Source: DAHUYF01 sp035553515 | Lineage (GTDB): Bacteria > Pseudomonadota > Alphaproteobacteria > ATCC43930 > CGMCC-115725 | Reading direction: 5' to 3' | NCBI GenBank assembly: GCA_035553515.1 | Contig: DATNDG010000052.1 | Span: 1-64,000 of the forward strand | Length of the DNA stretch: 64,000 nucleotides | Part shown: positions 40,267 through 49,365 of the stretch, in pieces | Position numbering within the stretch: the stretch's first letter is position 1 | Layout of the letters: the number at the start of each line of letters is the position of its first letter | The notes under the pieces: generated by a model | Seen by the model: only the letters and a program-made list of their open reading frames with translations | What the model was told of the DNA's origin: nothing | Database searches by the model: none | Translations under genes and position numbers: made by a program

Positions 40267-41796
40267 ATGGAATCACCCCTCCCTTCCGCCACGCCTTCGA
40301 ACGTCACGCCGCTGCGCGAGGGGGATGCCGCTTACCGCTCGCCGCCGCATAATATTGAGGCGGAACAGGCGCTCCTCGGCGCCATTCTGGTCAACAACGC
40401 GGCCTATCACCGGGTGGCGGAGTTCCTGCTCCCCGACCATTTCGCGCAGGGCGTTCATGGACGCATCTTTGGCGCAATCGCGAAGCTGATCGAGCGCGGG
40501 CAGATCGCCAATCCGGTGACGCTCAAGAATCTCTTCGACCAGGACGGCGCACTGACCGAGATCGGCGGCGCTCAATATCTGGCGCGGCTCGCCACCTCGG
40601 TGGTGACCATCATCAACGCCGAGGATTACGGCCGGACGATCCACGACCTCTATCTGCGCCGGCAGCTCATCACCATCGGCGAGGACACGGTCAACGACGC
40701 TTATGACTACGACCTCGACCGCGGCGCCACGGGGCAGATCGAGTTGGCGGAAAAGAAGCTCTTCGACCTGGCCCAGACCGGCCAGTTCGAAGGTGGGTTT
40801 CGCGCCTTCAAGCAGGCGCTGACCGAGGCGATCACCATGGCCGAGGCCGCATTCAAGCGCAGCGGCCGCACCACCGGCGTCTCGACCGGCTTCACCGATC
40901 TCGACAAGCTGCTGGGCGGCTTGCATCGCTCCGACCTCGTCATCCTCGCCGGCCGTCCGTCGATGGGCAAAACGGCGCTCGCCACCAATATCGGCTTCAA
41001 CGCCGCCAAAGCCTTCCGCCCGACCAGGACCGCCGACGGCAAGGTCGAGGCGGAGGATGGCGCGGTGGTCGGCTTCTTCTCGCTCGAAATGTCGGCCGAG
41101 CAGCTGGCAACGCGCGTGCTCTCGGAAGAATCCCGCGTCGCTTCGGACCGCATCCGCCGCGGCGACGTCTCGCACGATGATTTCGGCCGCTTCGTGCAGG
41201 CGAGCCAGAAGCTCGCTTCGGTGCCGCTCTTTATCGACGATACCCCTGCTCTCACCATCGCCGGGCTGCGCACCCGCGCCCGGCGGCTGATGCGCCAACA
41301 GGGTCTCGGCATGATCATCGTCGACTACCTGCAGCTGCTGCGCGGCTCGGGCGACAGCGTCGAGAACCGGGTGCAGGAGATCTCGGAGATCACCCGGGGG
41401 CTCAAGGCGCTGGCAAAGGAGCTCAACGTGCCGGTGCTGGCCCTCTCGCAGCTTTCGCGCGCGGTCGAGCAGCGCGAAGACAAGCGGCCGATGCTGTCCG
41501 ACCTGCGTGAATCCGGCTCGATCGAGCAGGATGCCGACGTGGTCATGTTCGTCTTCCGCGAGGAATACTACTTGAGCCGCGGCGAGCCGATGCGCCGTCC
41601 GGAGGAGAGCGACGACAAGTTCAACGCACGCTATGCCGACTGGCAGCAGCGGCTCGAGGAGGTGCACGGCACCGGCGAGGTGATCATCGCCAAGCAGCGT
41701 CACGGTCCCATCGGCAAGGTGACGCTGCGCTTCGACGGCGAGACCACCCGCTTCGAGAATTTCGTCCGCAACGACCACCTGCCCAATGACCACTGA
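40267..41796 (+). CDS. dnaB: Replicative DNA helicase
   Basis: A 509-residue hexameric helicase that unwinds DNA at the replication fork. The N-terminal domain (PHNIEAEQALLGAILVNN) is followed by the RecA-like core with Walker A GRPSMGKTALA (229-239), Walker B LGMIIVDYLQLL and DnaB motif 4 SDLRESGSIEQDADVVMF. The last residues overlap alr by 11 nt. The ATG at 40267 gives a normal length; an extension of 28 codons would run into the palindromic upstream region. No intein is visible. Confidence 0.96.
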   Translation: MESPLPSATPSNVTPLREGDAAYRSPPHNIEAEQALLGAILVNNAAYHRVAEFLLPDHFAQGVHGRIFGAIAKLIERGQIANPVTLKNLFDQDGALTEIGGAQYLARLATSVVTIINAEDYGRTIHDLYLRRQLITIGEDTVNDAYDYDLDRGATGQIELAEKKLFDLAQTGQFEGGFRAFKQALTEAITMAEAAFKRSGRTTGVSTGFTDLDKLLGGLHRSDLVILAGRPSMGKTALATNIGFNAAKAFRPTRTADGKVEAEDGAVVGFFSLEMSAEQLATRVLSEESRVASDRIRRGDVSHDDFGRFVQASQKLASVPLFIDDTPALTIAGLRTRARRLMRQQGLGMIIVDYLQLLRGSGDSVENRVQEISEITRGLKALAKELNVPVLALSQLSRAVEQREDKRPMLSDLRESGSIEQDADVVMFVFREEYYLSRGEPMRRPEESDDKFNARYADWQQRLEEVHGTGEVIIAKQRHGPIGKVTLRFDGETTRFENFVRNDHLPNDH

Positions 41797-42907
41797 GCGG
41801 CGGTCGCGCGCGCTCGCGCGCGCCGGCGCCGTATTGGAGGTCGATCTCGCCGCCATCGTCGAGAACTGGCGCCGGCTCGCCGCCCGGCTCGCCCCCGGCG
41901 CAAGCTGCGCGGCAGTAGTCAAGGCCGACGCCTATGGCCTCGGCATGGCGCGCGTGGCGCCGCGGCTCGCCGCCGCGGGCTGCCGGCTCTTCTTCGTCGC
42001 GACCATCGACGAGGGCATCGCCTTGCGGCGCGTGTTGCCCGGGATCGAGATCGCGGTGCTCGGCGGCTTCCTGCCCGGCACCGGCGGCGAATTCACCCGT
42101 ACGCGCCTGATCCCGGTGCTGAACTCGGCCGATGAGATCGATGCCTGGCGCGCCAATCCCCGCACGCGCGCCTTCCCTGCGATGATCCATGTCGATACCG
42201 GCATGGCGCGGCTCGGCCTTGCACGCGACGAGCTGGCGGCGCTCGCCGGCGCGCCGGAGCGCCTGGCGGGACTGCAGCTTCGCGCCGTCCTCAGCCACCT
42301 CGCTTGCGCCGAGGATGCCGGGGCGCGGCAGAATTCCGAGCAGCTCGCGGCGTTCCGCGCCGCGCTCGGTCTCCTGCCCCAGGCGCCGGCCAGCCTCGCC
42401 GCCGGCTCCGGCATCTTTCTCGGGCCCGATTACCATTTCGCCTTCGTCCGCCCCGGCGCCGCGCTCTATGGCGTCAATCCGCTGCCCGGGCGCCCCAATC
42501 CGATGGCCCAAGTGGTTCGTCTCAAAGGCAGAATCCTGCAAGTGCGCGACATTGACACCGGCATGACCGTTGGTTATGGTGCGACGCATCGCATGGAGCG
42601 CCCCGGCCGGATCGCCACGGTCGCCGTCGGTTATGCCGATGGCTGGCTCCGATCGGGGAGCCATCGCGGTAGCGCCGGCATTGCCGGTCGCCGGGTTCCC
42701 GTCGTCGGACGCATCTCAATGGACCTGCTGACGCTCGACGTGACGGGCATCGATCCCGCCCTGGCCCGGCCCGGCAACTTCGTCGATCTCATGGACGATA
42801 CCTACGGCGTAGACGAGGTGGCGGCCGCCGCCGGCACGATCGGCTACGAGATCTTGACGGCGCTCGGACAGCGCTATCACCGGATCTATCGCGGCGAGGC
42901 CGGCTGA
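41786..42907 (+). CDS. alr: Alanine racemase
   Basis: A 373-residue PLP enzyme that makes D-alanine for peptidoglycan. The PLP Lys is Lys46 in AAVVKADAYGLG, and the opposing catalytic Tyr is in TVGYGATHRM. GRISMDLLTLDVT and DDTYGVDEVAAAAGTIGYE are standard. It overlaps dnaB by 11 nt and is 2 nt before the mlaE-type permease. A dnaB-alr-radA order is usual in alphaproteobacteria. Confidence 0.95.
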   Translation: MTTERRSRALARAGAVLEVDLAAIVENWRRLAARLAPGASCAAVVKADAYGLGMARVAPRLAAAGCRLFFVATIDEGIALRRVLPGIEIAVLGGFLPGTGGEFTRTRLIPVLNSADEIDAWRANPRTRAFPAMIHVDTGMARLGLARDELAALAGAPERLAGLQLRAVLSHLACAEDAGARQNSEQLAAFRAALGLLPQAPASLAAGSGIFLGPDYHFAFVRPGAALYGVNPLPGRPNPMAQVVRLKGRILQVRDIDTGMTVGYGATHRMERPGRIATVAVGYADGWLRSGSHRGSAGIAGRRVPVVGRISMDLLTLDVTGIDPALARPGNFVDLMDDTYGVDEVAAAAGTIGYEILTALGQRYHRIYRGEAG

Positions 42908-42909
42908 GC

Positions 42910-43680
42910 ATGTTCGACTTCCTCGCTCGGGTCGGGCGCGTCTTCCTCTCCTTCCTCGGCGCCGCCGGGCGGCTTGCGCTTTTTGCGCTGAAGGCGCTGA
43001 GCCATTGCCTGCGCCCGCCCTTCTATCCGCGGCTGATCGCGCGCCAGCTCATCGACATCGGCTACTACTCGCTGCCGGTGGTCGGTCTCACCGCCCTCTT
43101 CACCGGCGTGGTGCTGGCGCTGCAGACCAATACCGGCTTCAGCCGCATCAACGCGCAAGGCGCCGTGGCGCTCGTAGTCGTGCTGTCGGTGACGCGCGAG
43201 CTGGGCCCGGTGATCGCTTCGCTGATGGTGGCCGGTCGCATCGGCGCGGCGATGGCCGCCGAGATCGGCACCATGCGCGTCACCGACCAGATCGACGCGC
43301 TCTCAACGCTGGCGACCAATCCTTTCAAATACCTCGTGGTGCCGCGCCTCCTCGCCGGCACCGTCGCCGTGCCCGTCCTGGTCCTCATCGCCGACATCAT
43401 CGGCGTGTTCGGCGGCTTTCTCGTCGCGACGTATAAGCTCGGCTTCAACCCGGCAGGCTATCTCGGCCAGACCGCGGATTACCTGCATGCCGACGACGTC
43501 ATTTCGGGGCTCATCAAGGCCGCGGTGTTCGGGTTCATCATCGCGCTGATGGGCTGCTATCACGGCTACCATTCGCGCGGCGGCGCCGAAGGCGTCGGCA
43601 CGGCGACGACCTATTCTGTCGTCTCGGCCTCGATCCTCATCCTGCTCTTCGACTCCGCGCTCACCAGCGTGCTTTTCTGA
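42910..43680 (+). CDS. mlaE: MlaE-family ABC transporter permease
   Basis: A 256-residue permease of the phospholipid transport (Mla) type that keeps the outer membrane asymmetric. About six hydrophobic segments are seen, with GVVLALQTNTGFSR, ELGPVIASLMVAGRIGAAMAAEIGTMRVTDQIDALSTL and FGFIIALMGCYHGYHS, which are MlaE hallmarks. The partner ATPase gene is 2 nt downstream. MlaD, MlaC and MlaB are not in the window, so this is a split transporter whose binding protein must lie elsewhere. Confidence 0.9.
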   Translation: MFDFLARVGRVFLSFLGAAGRLALFALKALSHCLRPPFYPRLIARQLIDIGYYSLPVVGLTALFTGVVLALQTNTGFSRINAQGAVALVVVLSVTRELGPVIASLMVAGRIGAAMAAEIGTMRVTDQIDALSTLATNPFKYLVVPRLLAGTVAVPVLVLIADIIGVFGGFLVATYKLGFNPAGYLGQTADYLHADDVISGLIKAAVFGFIIALMGCYHGYHSRGGAEGVGTATTYSVVSASILILLFDSALTSVLF

Positions 43681-43682
43681 CC

Positions 43683-44459
43683 ATGAGCCACCCGCCGAAG
43701 ATCGTCATCCGCGGCCTCAGGAAGTCCTTCGGCCGCAAGGTCGTGCTCGACGGCATCGATCTCGATATCGGCGAGCGCGAGAGCCTGGTGATCATCGGCG
43801 GCTCCGGCACCGGTAAGTCGGTGCTGGTGAAATGCGTGCTCGGCCTGCTCGAGCCCGATGGCGGCTCGATCAAGATCGACGGCCGCGAGGTCATCGGCAT
43901 GCCGGGACGCGAGCGCGAAAAGCTCATGCAAAGCTTCGGCATGCTGTTCCAGGGCGCGGCACTGTTCGACTCGCTGCGCGTCTGGGAGAACGTCGCCTTC
44001 GGGCTGATCCAGGGCCGCGGCATCGACCGCCGCGCGGCCAAGGAGATCGCGTTGCAGAAGCTGGGCGCGGTGGGGCTCGGCCCCGAGGTAGGCGAGCTCA
44101 GGCCATCGGAGCTTTCGGGCGGCATGCAGAAGCGGGTCGCGCTGGCGCGCGCCATCGCCGCCGAGCCGCAAATCATCATCTTCGACGAGCCGACCACCGG
44201 CCTCGATCCGATCATGGCCGACGTGATCAACGACCTCATCGTCCAGTGCGTGCGCGATCTCGGCGCCACCGCCATCTCGATCACCCACGACATGGCGAGC
44301 GCGCACAAGATCGCCGACCGTATCGCCATGATCTACAAAGGGCGTATCATATGGGCCGGGGTCAAGGACGAGATCGACCGGTCCGGCAACCCCTACGTAG
44401 ACCAGTTCATTCACGGCCGCGCCGAAGGGCCGATCAAGATGGAGGTGCGCGCGCTGTGA
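43683..44459 (+). CDS. mlaF: MlaF-family ABC transporter ATP-binding protein
   Basis: A 258-residue ATPase. Walker A is IIGGSGTGKSVLVK, the signature is ELSGGMQKRVALARAIA and Walker B is IIIFDEPTTGLDPI. The length and opening KIVIRGLRKSFGRKVVLDG match MlaF. It is inserted with mlaE between alr and radA. Confidence 0.92.
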   Translation: MSHPPKIVIRGLRKSFGRKVVLDGIDLDIGERESLVIIGGSGTGKSVLVKCVLGLLEPDGGSIKIDGREVIGMPGREREKLMQSFGMLFQGAALFDSLRVWENVAFGLIQGRGIDRRAAKEIALQKLGAVGLGPEVGELRPSELSGGMQKRVALARAIAAEPQIIIFDEPTTGLDPIMADVINDLIVQCVRDLGATAISITHDMASAHKIADRIAMIYKGRIIWAGVKDEIDRSGNPYVDQFIHGRAEGPIKMEVRAL

Positions 44460-44477
44460 GCGGTCGAGGAGACTGAT

Positions 44478-45908
44478 TTGCCGCGTGCGCAGGCCCATTT
44501 CGTTTGTCAGGAATGCGGCGCCGCCCATCCCAAATGGGCGGGGAAGTGCGACGCCTGTGGCGGCTGGAACTGTCTCGTCGAAGAGGCGCTGCGCGACTCG
44601 ACGCCCAAGGGACTCGGCGGGGGAAAGGGCCGCAAGCTCGCCTTTTCCGGCCTCGAAGGAACGGCGCAGGCGACGCCCCGCCGCGTCTCGGGGATCGCCG
44701 AGTTCGACCGCGTCTGCGGCGGCGGTATCGTTCCGGGCTCGGCCCTGCTGGTCGGCGGCGATCCCGGCATCGGCAAATCGACGGTGCTGCTCCAGGTCGT
44801 CGCTGCGCTCGCCGCCGGCAGGGGCGGCGCGTCGGCCGGCTGCGCCTACGTCTCGGGCGAGGAATCGCTCGACCAGGTGCGGCTGCGCGCATCGCGGCTC
44901 AGCGTCGCCGGAGCGCCGGTCCGTCTGGCCGCCGCCACCAGCATCCGGGACATCATCGCCACGCTCGATTCCGTCGATGCGCCCGAGGTCGTCGTCATTG
45001 ACTCGATTCAAACGATGTATCTCGACACGCTCGACAGCGCGCCGGGGACCGTGAGCCAGGTGCGCGCCTCGGCGCAGGAGCTCATCCGCCTCGCCAAGCA
45101 GCGCGGCTTTTCCGTGATCCTCGTCGGCCACGTCACCAAGGAAGGGCTTATCGCGGGGCCGCGCGTGCTCGAGCACATGGTCGACACGGTGCTTTATTTC
45201 GAGGGCGAGCGCGGTCACCAGTTCCGCATTCTGCGCGCGGTCAAGAATCGCTTCGGGCCGACCGACGAGATCGGCGTCTTCGAGATGACCGATGCGGGGC
45301 TGGCCGAGGTGCCGAACCCCTCCGCCCTCTTTCTTGCCGAACGCCAGGGGGAGACCTCCGGCGCCGCCGTCTTCGCCGGCATGGAAGGCACCCGCCCGGT
45401 GCTGGTCGAGATCCAGGCGCTGGTGGCGCCCTCGAGCCTCGGCACGCCGCGCCGCGCCGTCGTCGGCTGGGACAACAGCCGGCTTGCCATGGTGCTCGCG
45501 GTGCTCGAGGCGCGCTGCGGCGTGCAGATCGGGCTCAACGACATCTATCTCAACGTCGCCGGTGGATTGCGCATCGCCGAGCCGGCCGCCGACCTCGCCG
45601 TCGCCGCCGCTCTCGTCTCCGCGCTCACCCTGCAGCCGGTGCCGGCGGAGACGGTGGTGTTCGGCGAGATCGGGCTTTCCGGCGAGGTGCGGCCGGTGGG
45701 GCAGGCCGAGGCGCGCCTCAAGGAAGCCGGCAAGCTCGGCTTCACCGGCGCTCTGGTGCCGCCCTATCGCGGCCGCGGCAAGGAGCGCAGGCCGCCGGCC
45801 GGCATCGCCTTGCGCGAGATCCGCCATCTGCGCCAGCTGGCCGAGCTGTTCGACGATCTGCCGCACCGCGCCCAGCGCAGCGTCGCCCTGCCGGGAGTGC
45901 GGCGATGA
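44478..45908 (+). CDS. radA: DNA repair protein RadA
   Basis: A 476-residue branch-migration ATPase acting in recombination. The N-terminal zinc finger has CQEC and CDAC (Cys10, 13, 24, 27), the RecA-like core has Walker A GGDPGIGKST (93-102), and the RadA KNRFG motif is in VKNRFGPTDEIG. The C-terminal Lon-like domain follows. The start is TTG at 44478 with GAGGAG 7 nt upstream; no ATG or GTG is suitably placed. The stop overlaps the cvpA start by 4 nt. Confidence 0.95.
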   Translation: MPRAQAHFVCQECGAAHPKWAGKCDACGGWNCLVEEALRDSTPKGLGGGKGRKLAFSGLEGTAQATPRRVSGIAEFDRVCGGGIVPGSALLVGGDPGIGKSTVLLQVVAALAAGRGGASAGCAYVSGEESLDQVRLRASRLSVAGAPVRLAAATSIRDIIATLDSVDAPEVVVIDSIQTMYLDTLDSAPGTVSQVRASAQELIRLAKQRGFSVILVGHVTKEGLIAGPRVLEHMVDTVLYFEGERGHQFRILRAVKNRFGPTDEIGVFEMTDAGLAEVPNPSALFLAERQGETSGAAVFAGMEGTRPVLVEIQALVAPSSLGTPRRAVVGWDNSRLAMVLAVLEARCGVQIGLNDIYLNVAGGLRIAEPAADLAVAAALVSALTLQPVPAETVVFGEIGLSGEVRPVGQAEARLKEAGKLGFTGALVPPYRGRGKERRPPAGIALREIRHLRQLAELFDDLPHRAQRSVALPGVRR

Positions 45909-46570
45909 ACCTGCTCGACATGATCGTCATCGGCGTGGTGCTGCTGTCGGGGCTCTTCGCCTTCGCCCGCGGCTTCGTCAAAGAGGCCCTGTCGGTAGCA
46001 GCCTGGATCGGCGCCGGCTTCGCCGCGCTCTATGGCTTGCCCTATGCGACCCCGGTGGCCGAGCGCTTCCTGCCGCGGGGCGCGGTCGCCGAAGCGGTGG
46101 CCGGCCTTGCGGTCTTCCTCGTGGCACTCATCATCCTTTCGCTCGCGACGTCCTCGGTCGCGCGCCGCGTCAAGGAGAGCTCGCTCTCCGCCGTCGACCG
46201 CACCTTGGGGTTGGTCTTCGGCCTGGTGCGCGGGCTGGTGCTGGTGTGCATCGCCTACATCGCCCTCTCATGGGCACTGCCGCCTGCCGCGCAGCAGCCG
46301 ACCTGGATCGCCGATGCGCGGACGCTGCCGCTGCTGGCGACCGGTGCCGAACGGCTGCGCTCGTTGGTCCCCGCGGTTTATCGGGTCCGAGCCGAGGCCA
46401 CTGCCGAGGGCACAAGACGGGCGGCAGAGCAGATGCAGGAAGCGGCCGGCGCAATGGATGCGCTGAGCCGGCCCCGGCAGACGACCGCGACAGGCCATGG
46501 GGCCGGCTATACCAACTCGGATCAGCGCGATCTCGACCGCCTGATCCAGCAGCAGCAGGGCACGCAATAA
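45905..46570 (+). CDS. CvpA family membrane protein
   Basis: A 221-residue inner-membrane protein with four helices in the first 140 residues and a hydrophilic tail. LDMIVIGVVLLSGLFAFARGFVKEALSVAAWIGA and DRTLGLVFGLVRGLVLV match the CvpA/colicin V production family. E. coli cvpA is next to purF, as here. The ATG overlaps the radA stop (ATGA). Confidence 0.9.
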   Translation: MNLLDMIVIGVVLLSGLFAFARGFVKEALSVAAWIGAGFAALYGLPYATPVAERFLPRGAVAEAVAGLAVFLVALIILSLATSSVARRVKESSLSAVDRTLGLVFGLVRGLVLVCIAYIALSWALPPAAQQPTWIADARTLPLLATGAERLRSLVPAVYRVRAEATAEGTRRAAEQMQEAAGAMDALSRPRQTTATGHGAGYTNSDQRDLDRLIQQQQGTQ

Positions 46571-46698
46571 GTGGCCGCGCCCTCTGGCGGGAACCAGCGG
46601 TTGCGTGTAGAAACTGCACGGGAATGCTCGACATTCCGCTCGGTGATGCCTATGTCAGGCGCGGAATTCCTGCGCTCTCTCTTAACCAAGGCAGCGTC

Positions 46699-48153
46699 AT
46701 GCTGACCACTCATCCGCTCGACGACGACCATCTGCGCGAGGAATGCGGGGTTTTCGGGATTTACGGCCACCCCGAATCGGGCGCGCTGGCCGCGCTCGGG
46801 CTGCATGCGCTCCAGCATCGCGGGCAGGAGGCCGTCGGTATCGTCGCCTATGACGGCGAGCAGTTTCATGCTCATCGCGGCATGGGACATGTCGGCGAGA
46901 ATTTCAGCTCCAAGGAAGTGATCGGCCGACTGCGGGGGCATTCCGCCATCGGCCATGTGCGCTACGCCACCACCGGCGAAGTGGCCATGCGCAACGTCCA
47001 GCCGCTCTTCGCCGATTTCGAATTCGGCGGCCTCGCCATCTGCCACAACGGCAATCTCACCAATTCCTACCACCTGCGACGCAAGCTCGTCGGCCGCGGC
47101 AGCATCTTCCAATCGACCAGCGACACCGAGGTGATCGTTCACCTGATCGCCACCAGCCTGAAGCGCACCGTCGAGGAGCGCATGGTCGATGCGCTGCGGC
47201 AGGTGGAGGGCGCCTACTCGCTGGTGGCGCTCACTCAGGATGGGCTGATCGGCGTCCGCGATCCGCTGGGAGTAAGGCCGCTGGCGCTCGGCAAGCTCGG
47301 CGATGCCTGGATCCTGGCTTCGGAAAGCTGCGCGTTCGATATCATCGGCGCCGAGTTCGTGCGCGATATCGAGGCGGGCGAGCTCGTCACGATCAATGCG
47401 CTGGGCGTACAGAGCAGCAAGCCCTTCGAGCGCGCGAAGCAGCGCTTCTGCGTCTTCGAATACATCTATTTCGCCCGCCCGGACAGCGTCGTCGATGGCA
47501 TCAGCGTCTACGAGGCGAGAAAGCGCATCGGCGCCGAGCTCGCGCGCGAGAGCCGGGTCGCGGCCGACATCGTCATTCCGGTGCCGGACTCCGGCGTGCC
47601 GGCGGCATTGGGGTATTCGCAGGAAAGCAGCATCCCCTTCGAGCTCGGCATCATCCGCAACCACTATGTCGGCCGCACTTTCATCGAGCCGACCGACCAG
47701 ATCCGCCATCTCGGCGTCAAGCTCAAGCACAACGCCAACCGCGTGAAGATCGAAGGCAAGCGGGTCATTCTCGTCGATGACTCCATCGTGCGCGGCACCA
47801 CCTCGACCAAGATCGTCGAGATGGTCCGGCAAGCCGGAGCGCGCGAGGTGCATATGCGCATCTCGAGCCCGCCCACCAGTCATTCCTGCTTCTACGGCAT
47901 CGCCACGCCCGAGCGCGAGAAGCTGCTCGCCTCGCGCATGGACGTGCGCGAGATGGCGCGCTTCATCGGCGCGGACACTCTCGCCTTCATCTCCATCGAG
48001 GGGCTCTATCGCGCGATGGGCGAAGTGAAGCGCGACCCCGCCGCGCCGCGCTTCTGCGATGCCTGTTTCACCGGCGACTACCCGATCGCGCTCGTAGACC
48101 ACGACGCCGGCAAGGTGTCCACCCAGCTCTCGCTGCTCGCCGAGACGGCGTGA
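46699..48153 (+). CDS. purF: Amidophosphoribosyltransferase
   Basis: A 484-residue enzyme catalysing the first step of purine synthesis. It is made with a propeptide: the glutaminase nucleophile Cys16 (EECGVFGIYGHPE) becomes N-terminal after cleavage. The PRPP-binding motif is VILVDDSIVRGTTSTKIVEM. The ATG at 46699 was chosen for propeptide length; an ATG at 46624 would add 25 residues and cannot be excluded. It follows cvpA by 128 nt. Confidence 0.96.
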   Translation: MLTTHPLDDDHLREECGVFGIYGHPESGALAALGLHALQHRGQEAVGIVAYDGEQFHAHRGMGHVGENFSSKEVIGRLRGHSAIGHVRYATTGEVAMRNVQPLFADFEFGGLAICHNGNLTNSYHLRRKLVGRGSIFQSTSDTEVIVHLIATSLKRTVEERMVDALRQVEGAYSLVALTQDGLIGVRDPLGVRPLALGKLGDAWILASESCAFDIIGAEFVRDIEAGELVTINALGVQSSKPFERAKQRFCVFEYIYFARPDSVVDGISVYEARKRIGAELARESRVAADIVIPVPDSGVPAALGYSQESSIPFELGIIRNHYVGRTFIEPTDQIRHLGVKLKHNANRVKIEGKRVILVDDSIVRGTTSTKIVEMVRQAGAREVHMRISSPPTSHSCFYGIATPEREKLLASRMDVREMARFIGADTLAFISIEGLYRAMGEVKRDPAAPRFCDACFTGDYPIALVDHDAGKVSTQLSLLAETA

Positions 48154-48195
48154 ACGAGGCTCGCATGAGCGGCCTGCCTCGCCGGTCGCGCCGGT

Positions 48196-48909
48196 ATGTC
48201 TGAACCCTCCGGCCGTCTCGCGGGCCGCCTGGCGCTCGTCACCGGCGCGTCGCGCGGCATTGGCGCCGCGGTGGCCAGGCGTTTCGCCGCCGAGGGCGCG
48301 CATGTGATCCTGCTTGCGCGCACGGTGGGCGGGCTCGAGGAGCTCGACGACGAAATCCGCGCGGGCGGTGGCACCGCCACGCTGGTGCCGCTCGATCTGC
48401 GCGATTTCGACAAGCTCGATCAGATGGGTGCCTCACTCTACCAGCGCTTCGGCCGGCTCGACGTGCTGGTCGCCAATGCCGGCGTGCTCGGCACGCTGTC
48501 GCCCATGGGCCATTTCACCCCGAAGATCTGGGCCGAGGTGATCGACACGAATCTGACGGCGAATTGGCGCCTCATCCGCTCGCTCGACCCGCTGCTCCGT
48601 CTGTCGGAGTCCGGCCGGGCCATCTTCACGACGTGCGCCGCGGCGCGCGACGCGACGCCCTATTGGGGCGCCTATGCCGCCAGCAAGGCTGCGCTCGAAA
48701 CGATGGTGCGGATTTATGCCGGAGAGGTCGCCAAGACCAAGCTCCGGGTGAACCTCGTCGATCCCGGCGTGGTCGCCACCAGGCTTCGCCTGCAGGGCTT
48801 TCCCGGCGAAGACCGATCGCAGCTCAGGACGCCAGAGGACGTGGTCGAGCCCTTCGTCGCGCTGGCGTCCGCCGAGTGCGCGCTGCACGGTGAGATCGTC
48901 CACGCCTAG
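48196..48909 (+). CDS. Short-chain dehydrogenase/reductase (YciK-like) with Cys in place of the catalytic Ser
   Basis: A 237-residue Rossmann-fold oxidoreductase. The cofactor motif is TGASRGIG (16-23) and NAG is at 94-96. Catalytic Tyr160 and Lys164 are in YWGAYAASK. Thirteen residues before the Tyr, where SDRs carry Ser, the sequence reads FTTCAAARDAT, so Cys147 takes the Ser position. Substitution at this site can lower or change activity. The gene follows purF by 42 nt and is followed 21 nt later by a PAS gene; the same order downstream of purF is seen in other alphaproteobacteria. Substrate unknown. Confidence 0.85.
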   Translation: MSEPSGRLAGRLALVTGASRGIGAAVARRFAAEGAHVILLARTVGGLEELDDEIRAGGGTATLVPLDLRDFDKLDQMGASLYQRFGRLDVLVANAGVLGTLSPMGHFTPKIWAEVIDTNLTANWRLIRSLDPLLRLSESGRAIFTTCAAARDATPYWGAYAASKAALETMVRIYAGEVAKTKLRVNLVDPGVVATRLRLQGFPGEDRSQLRTPEDVVEPFVALASAECALHGEIVHA

Positions 48910-48930
48910 ACAGCTCCCAGGAGCACGCTC

Positions 48931-49362
48931 ATGGAATTCGACTTCGATGAGTTCTGCCGCACGCTCGCTGAGCAGGCTCCGGATGCGATCGTCTTCGCCG
49001 ACGCCGAGGGCTTGATTCGCTTCTGGAACAAGGGCGCGCAGCAGATGTTCGGCTGGAGCGCGGCGGAAGCGGTCGGCCGTTCGCTCGACATCATCATTCC
49101 GGAGAAGCTGCGCGACCGGCACTGGAAGGGCTGGCGACAGGTGATGGAGACCGGCCGGTCGCGCTATGCAGCGGGCGAGCTGCTTGCCGTGCCTGGGCTG
49201 CGCAAGGACGGCACGCGCGTGTCGATCGAGTTCACGATTCTGCCCTTCCCGTCGCCGGCTGGCGGCGTTCTGGGCATGGCGGCGATCCTGCGTGACGTGA
49301 CGAAGCGCTTCGAGGAGCTGCAGGCGCTGCGCCGCGAGCTTGCCGGCAAGCGCCGCGACTAA
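48931..49362 (+). CDS. Stand-alone PAS domain protein
   Basis: A 143-residue protein that is almost entirely one PAS domain: APDAIVFADAEGLIRFWNKGAQQMFGW, then AVGRSLDIIIPEKLRDRHWKGW and GVLGMAAILRDVTKRFEE. The C-terminus ends in a short coiled-coil-like Arg/Glu helix. There is no output domain, so it may act as a sensor partner for another protein. AGGAG precedes the ATG. It is convergent with der. Confidence 0.82.
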   Translation: MEFDFDEFCRTLAEQAPDAIVFADAEGLIRFWNKGAQQMFGWSAAEAVGRSLDIIIPEKLRDRHWKGWRQVMETGRSRYAAGELLAVPGLRKDGTRVSIEFTILPFPSPAGGVLGMAAILRDVTKRFEELQALRRELAGKRRD

Positions 49363-49365
49363 AAC

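Noticed and set aside
43611..45866. 751-codon minus-strand frame opposite mlaF and radA
   Set aside because: Antisense to two recognised genes; no ribosome binding site and no domain.
45292..46698. In-frame extension of purF back through radA and cvpA
   Set aside because: The purF frame happens to stay open, but the extension is a shadow of radA/cvpA. The real start is ATG 46699, placing Cys16 at the normal propeptide distance.
46571..46698. A purine riboswitch ahead of purF
   Set aside because: The 128-bp gap shows no conserved purine-aptamer pairing by eye; a covariance-model search would be needed to overturn this.
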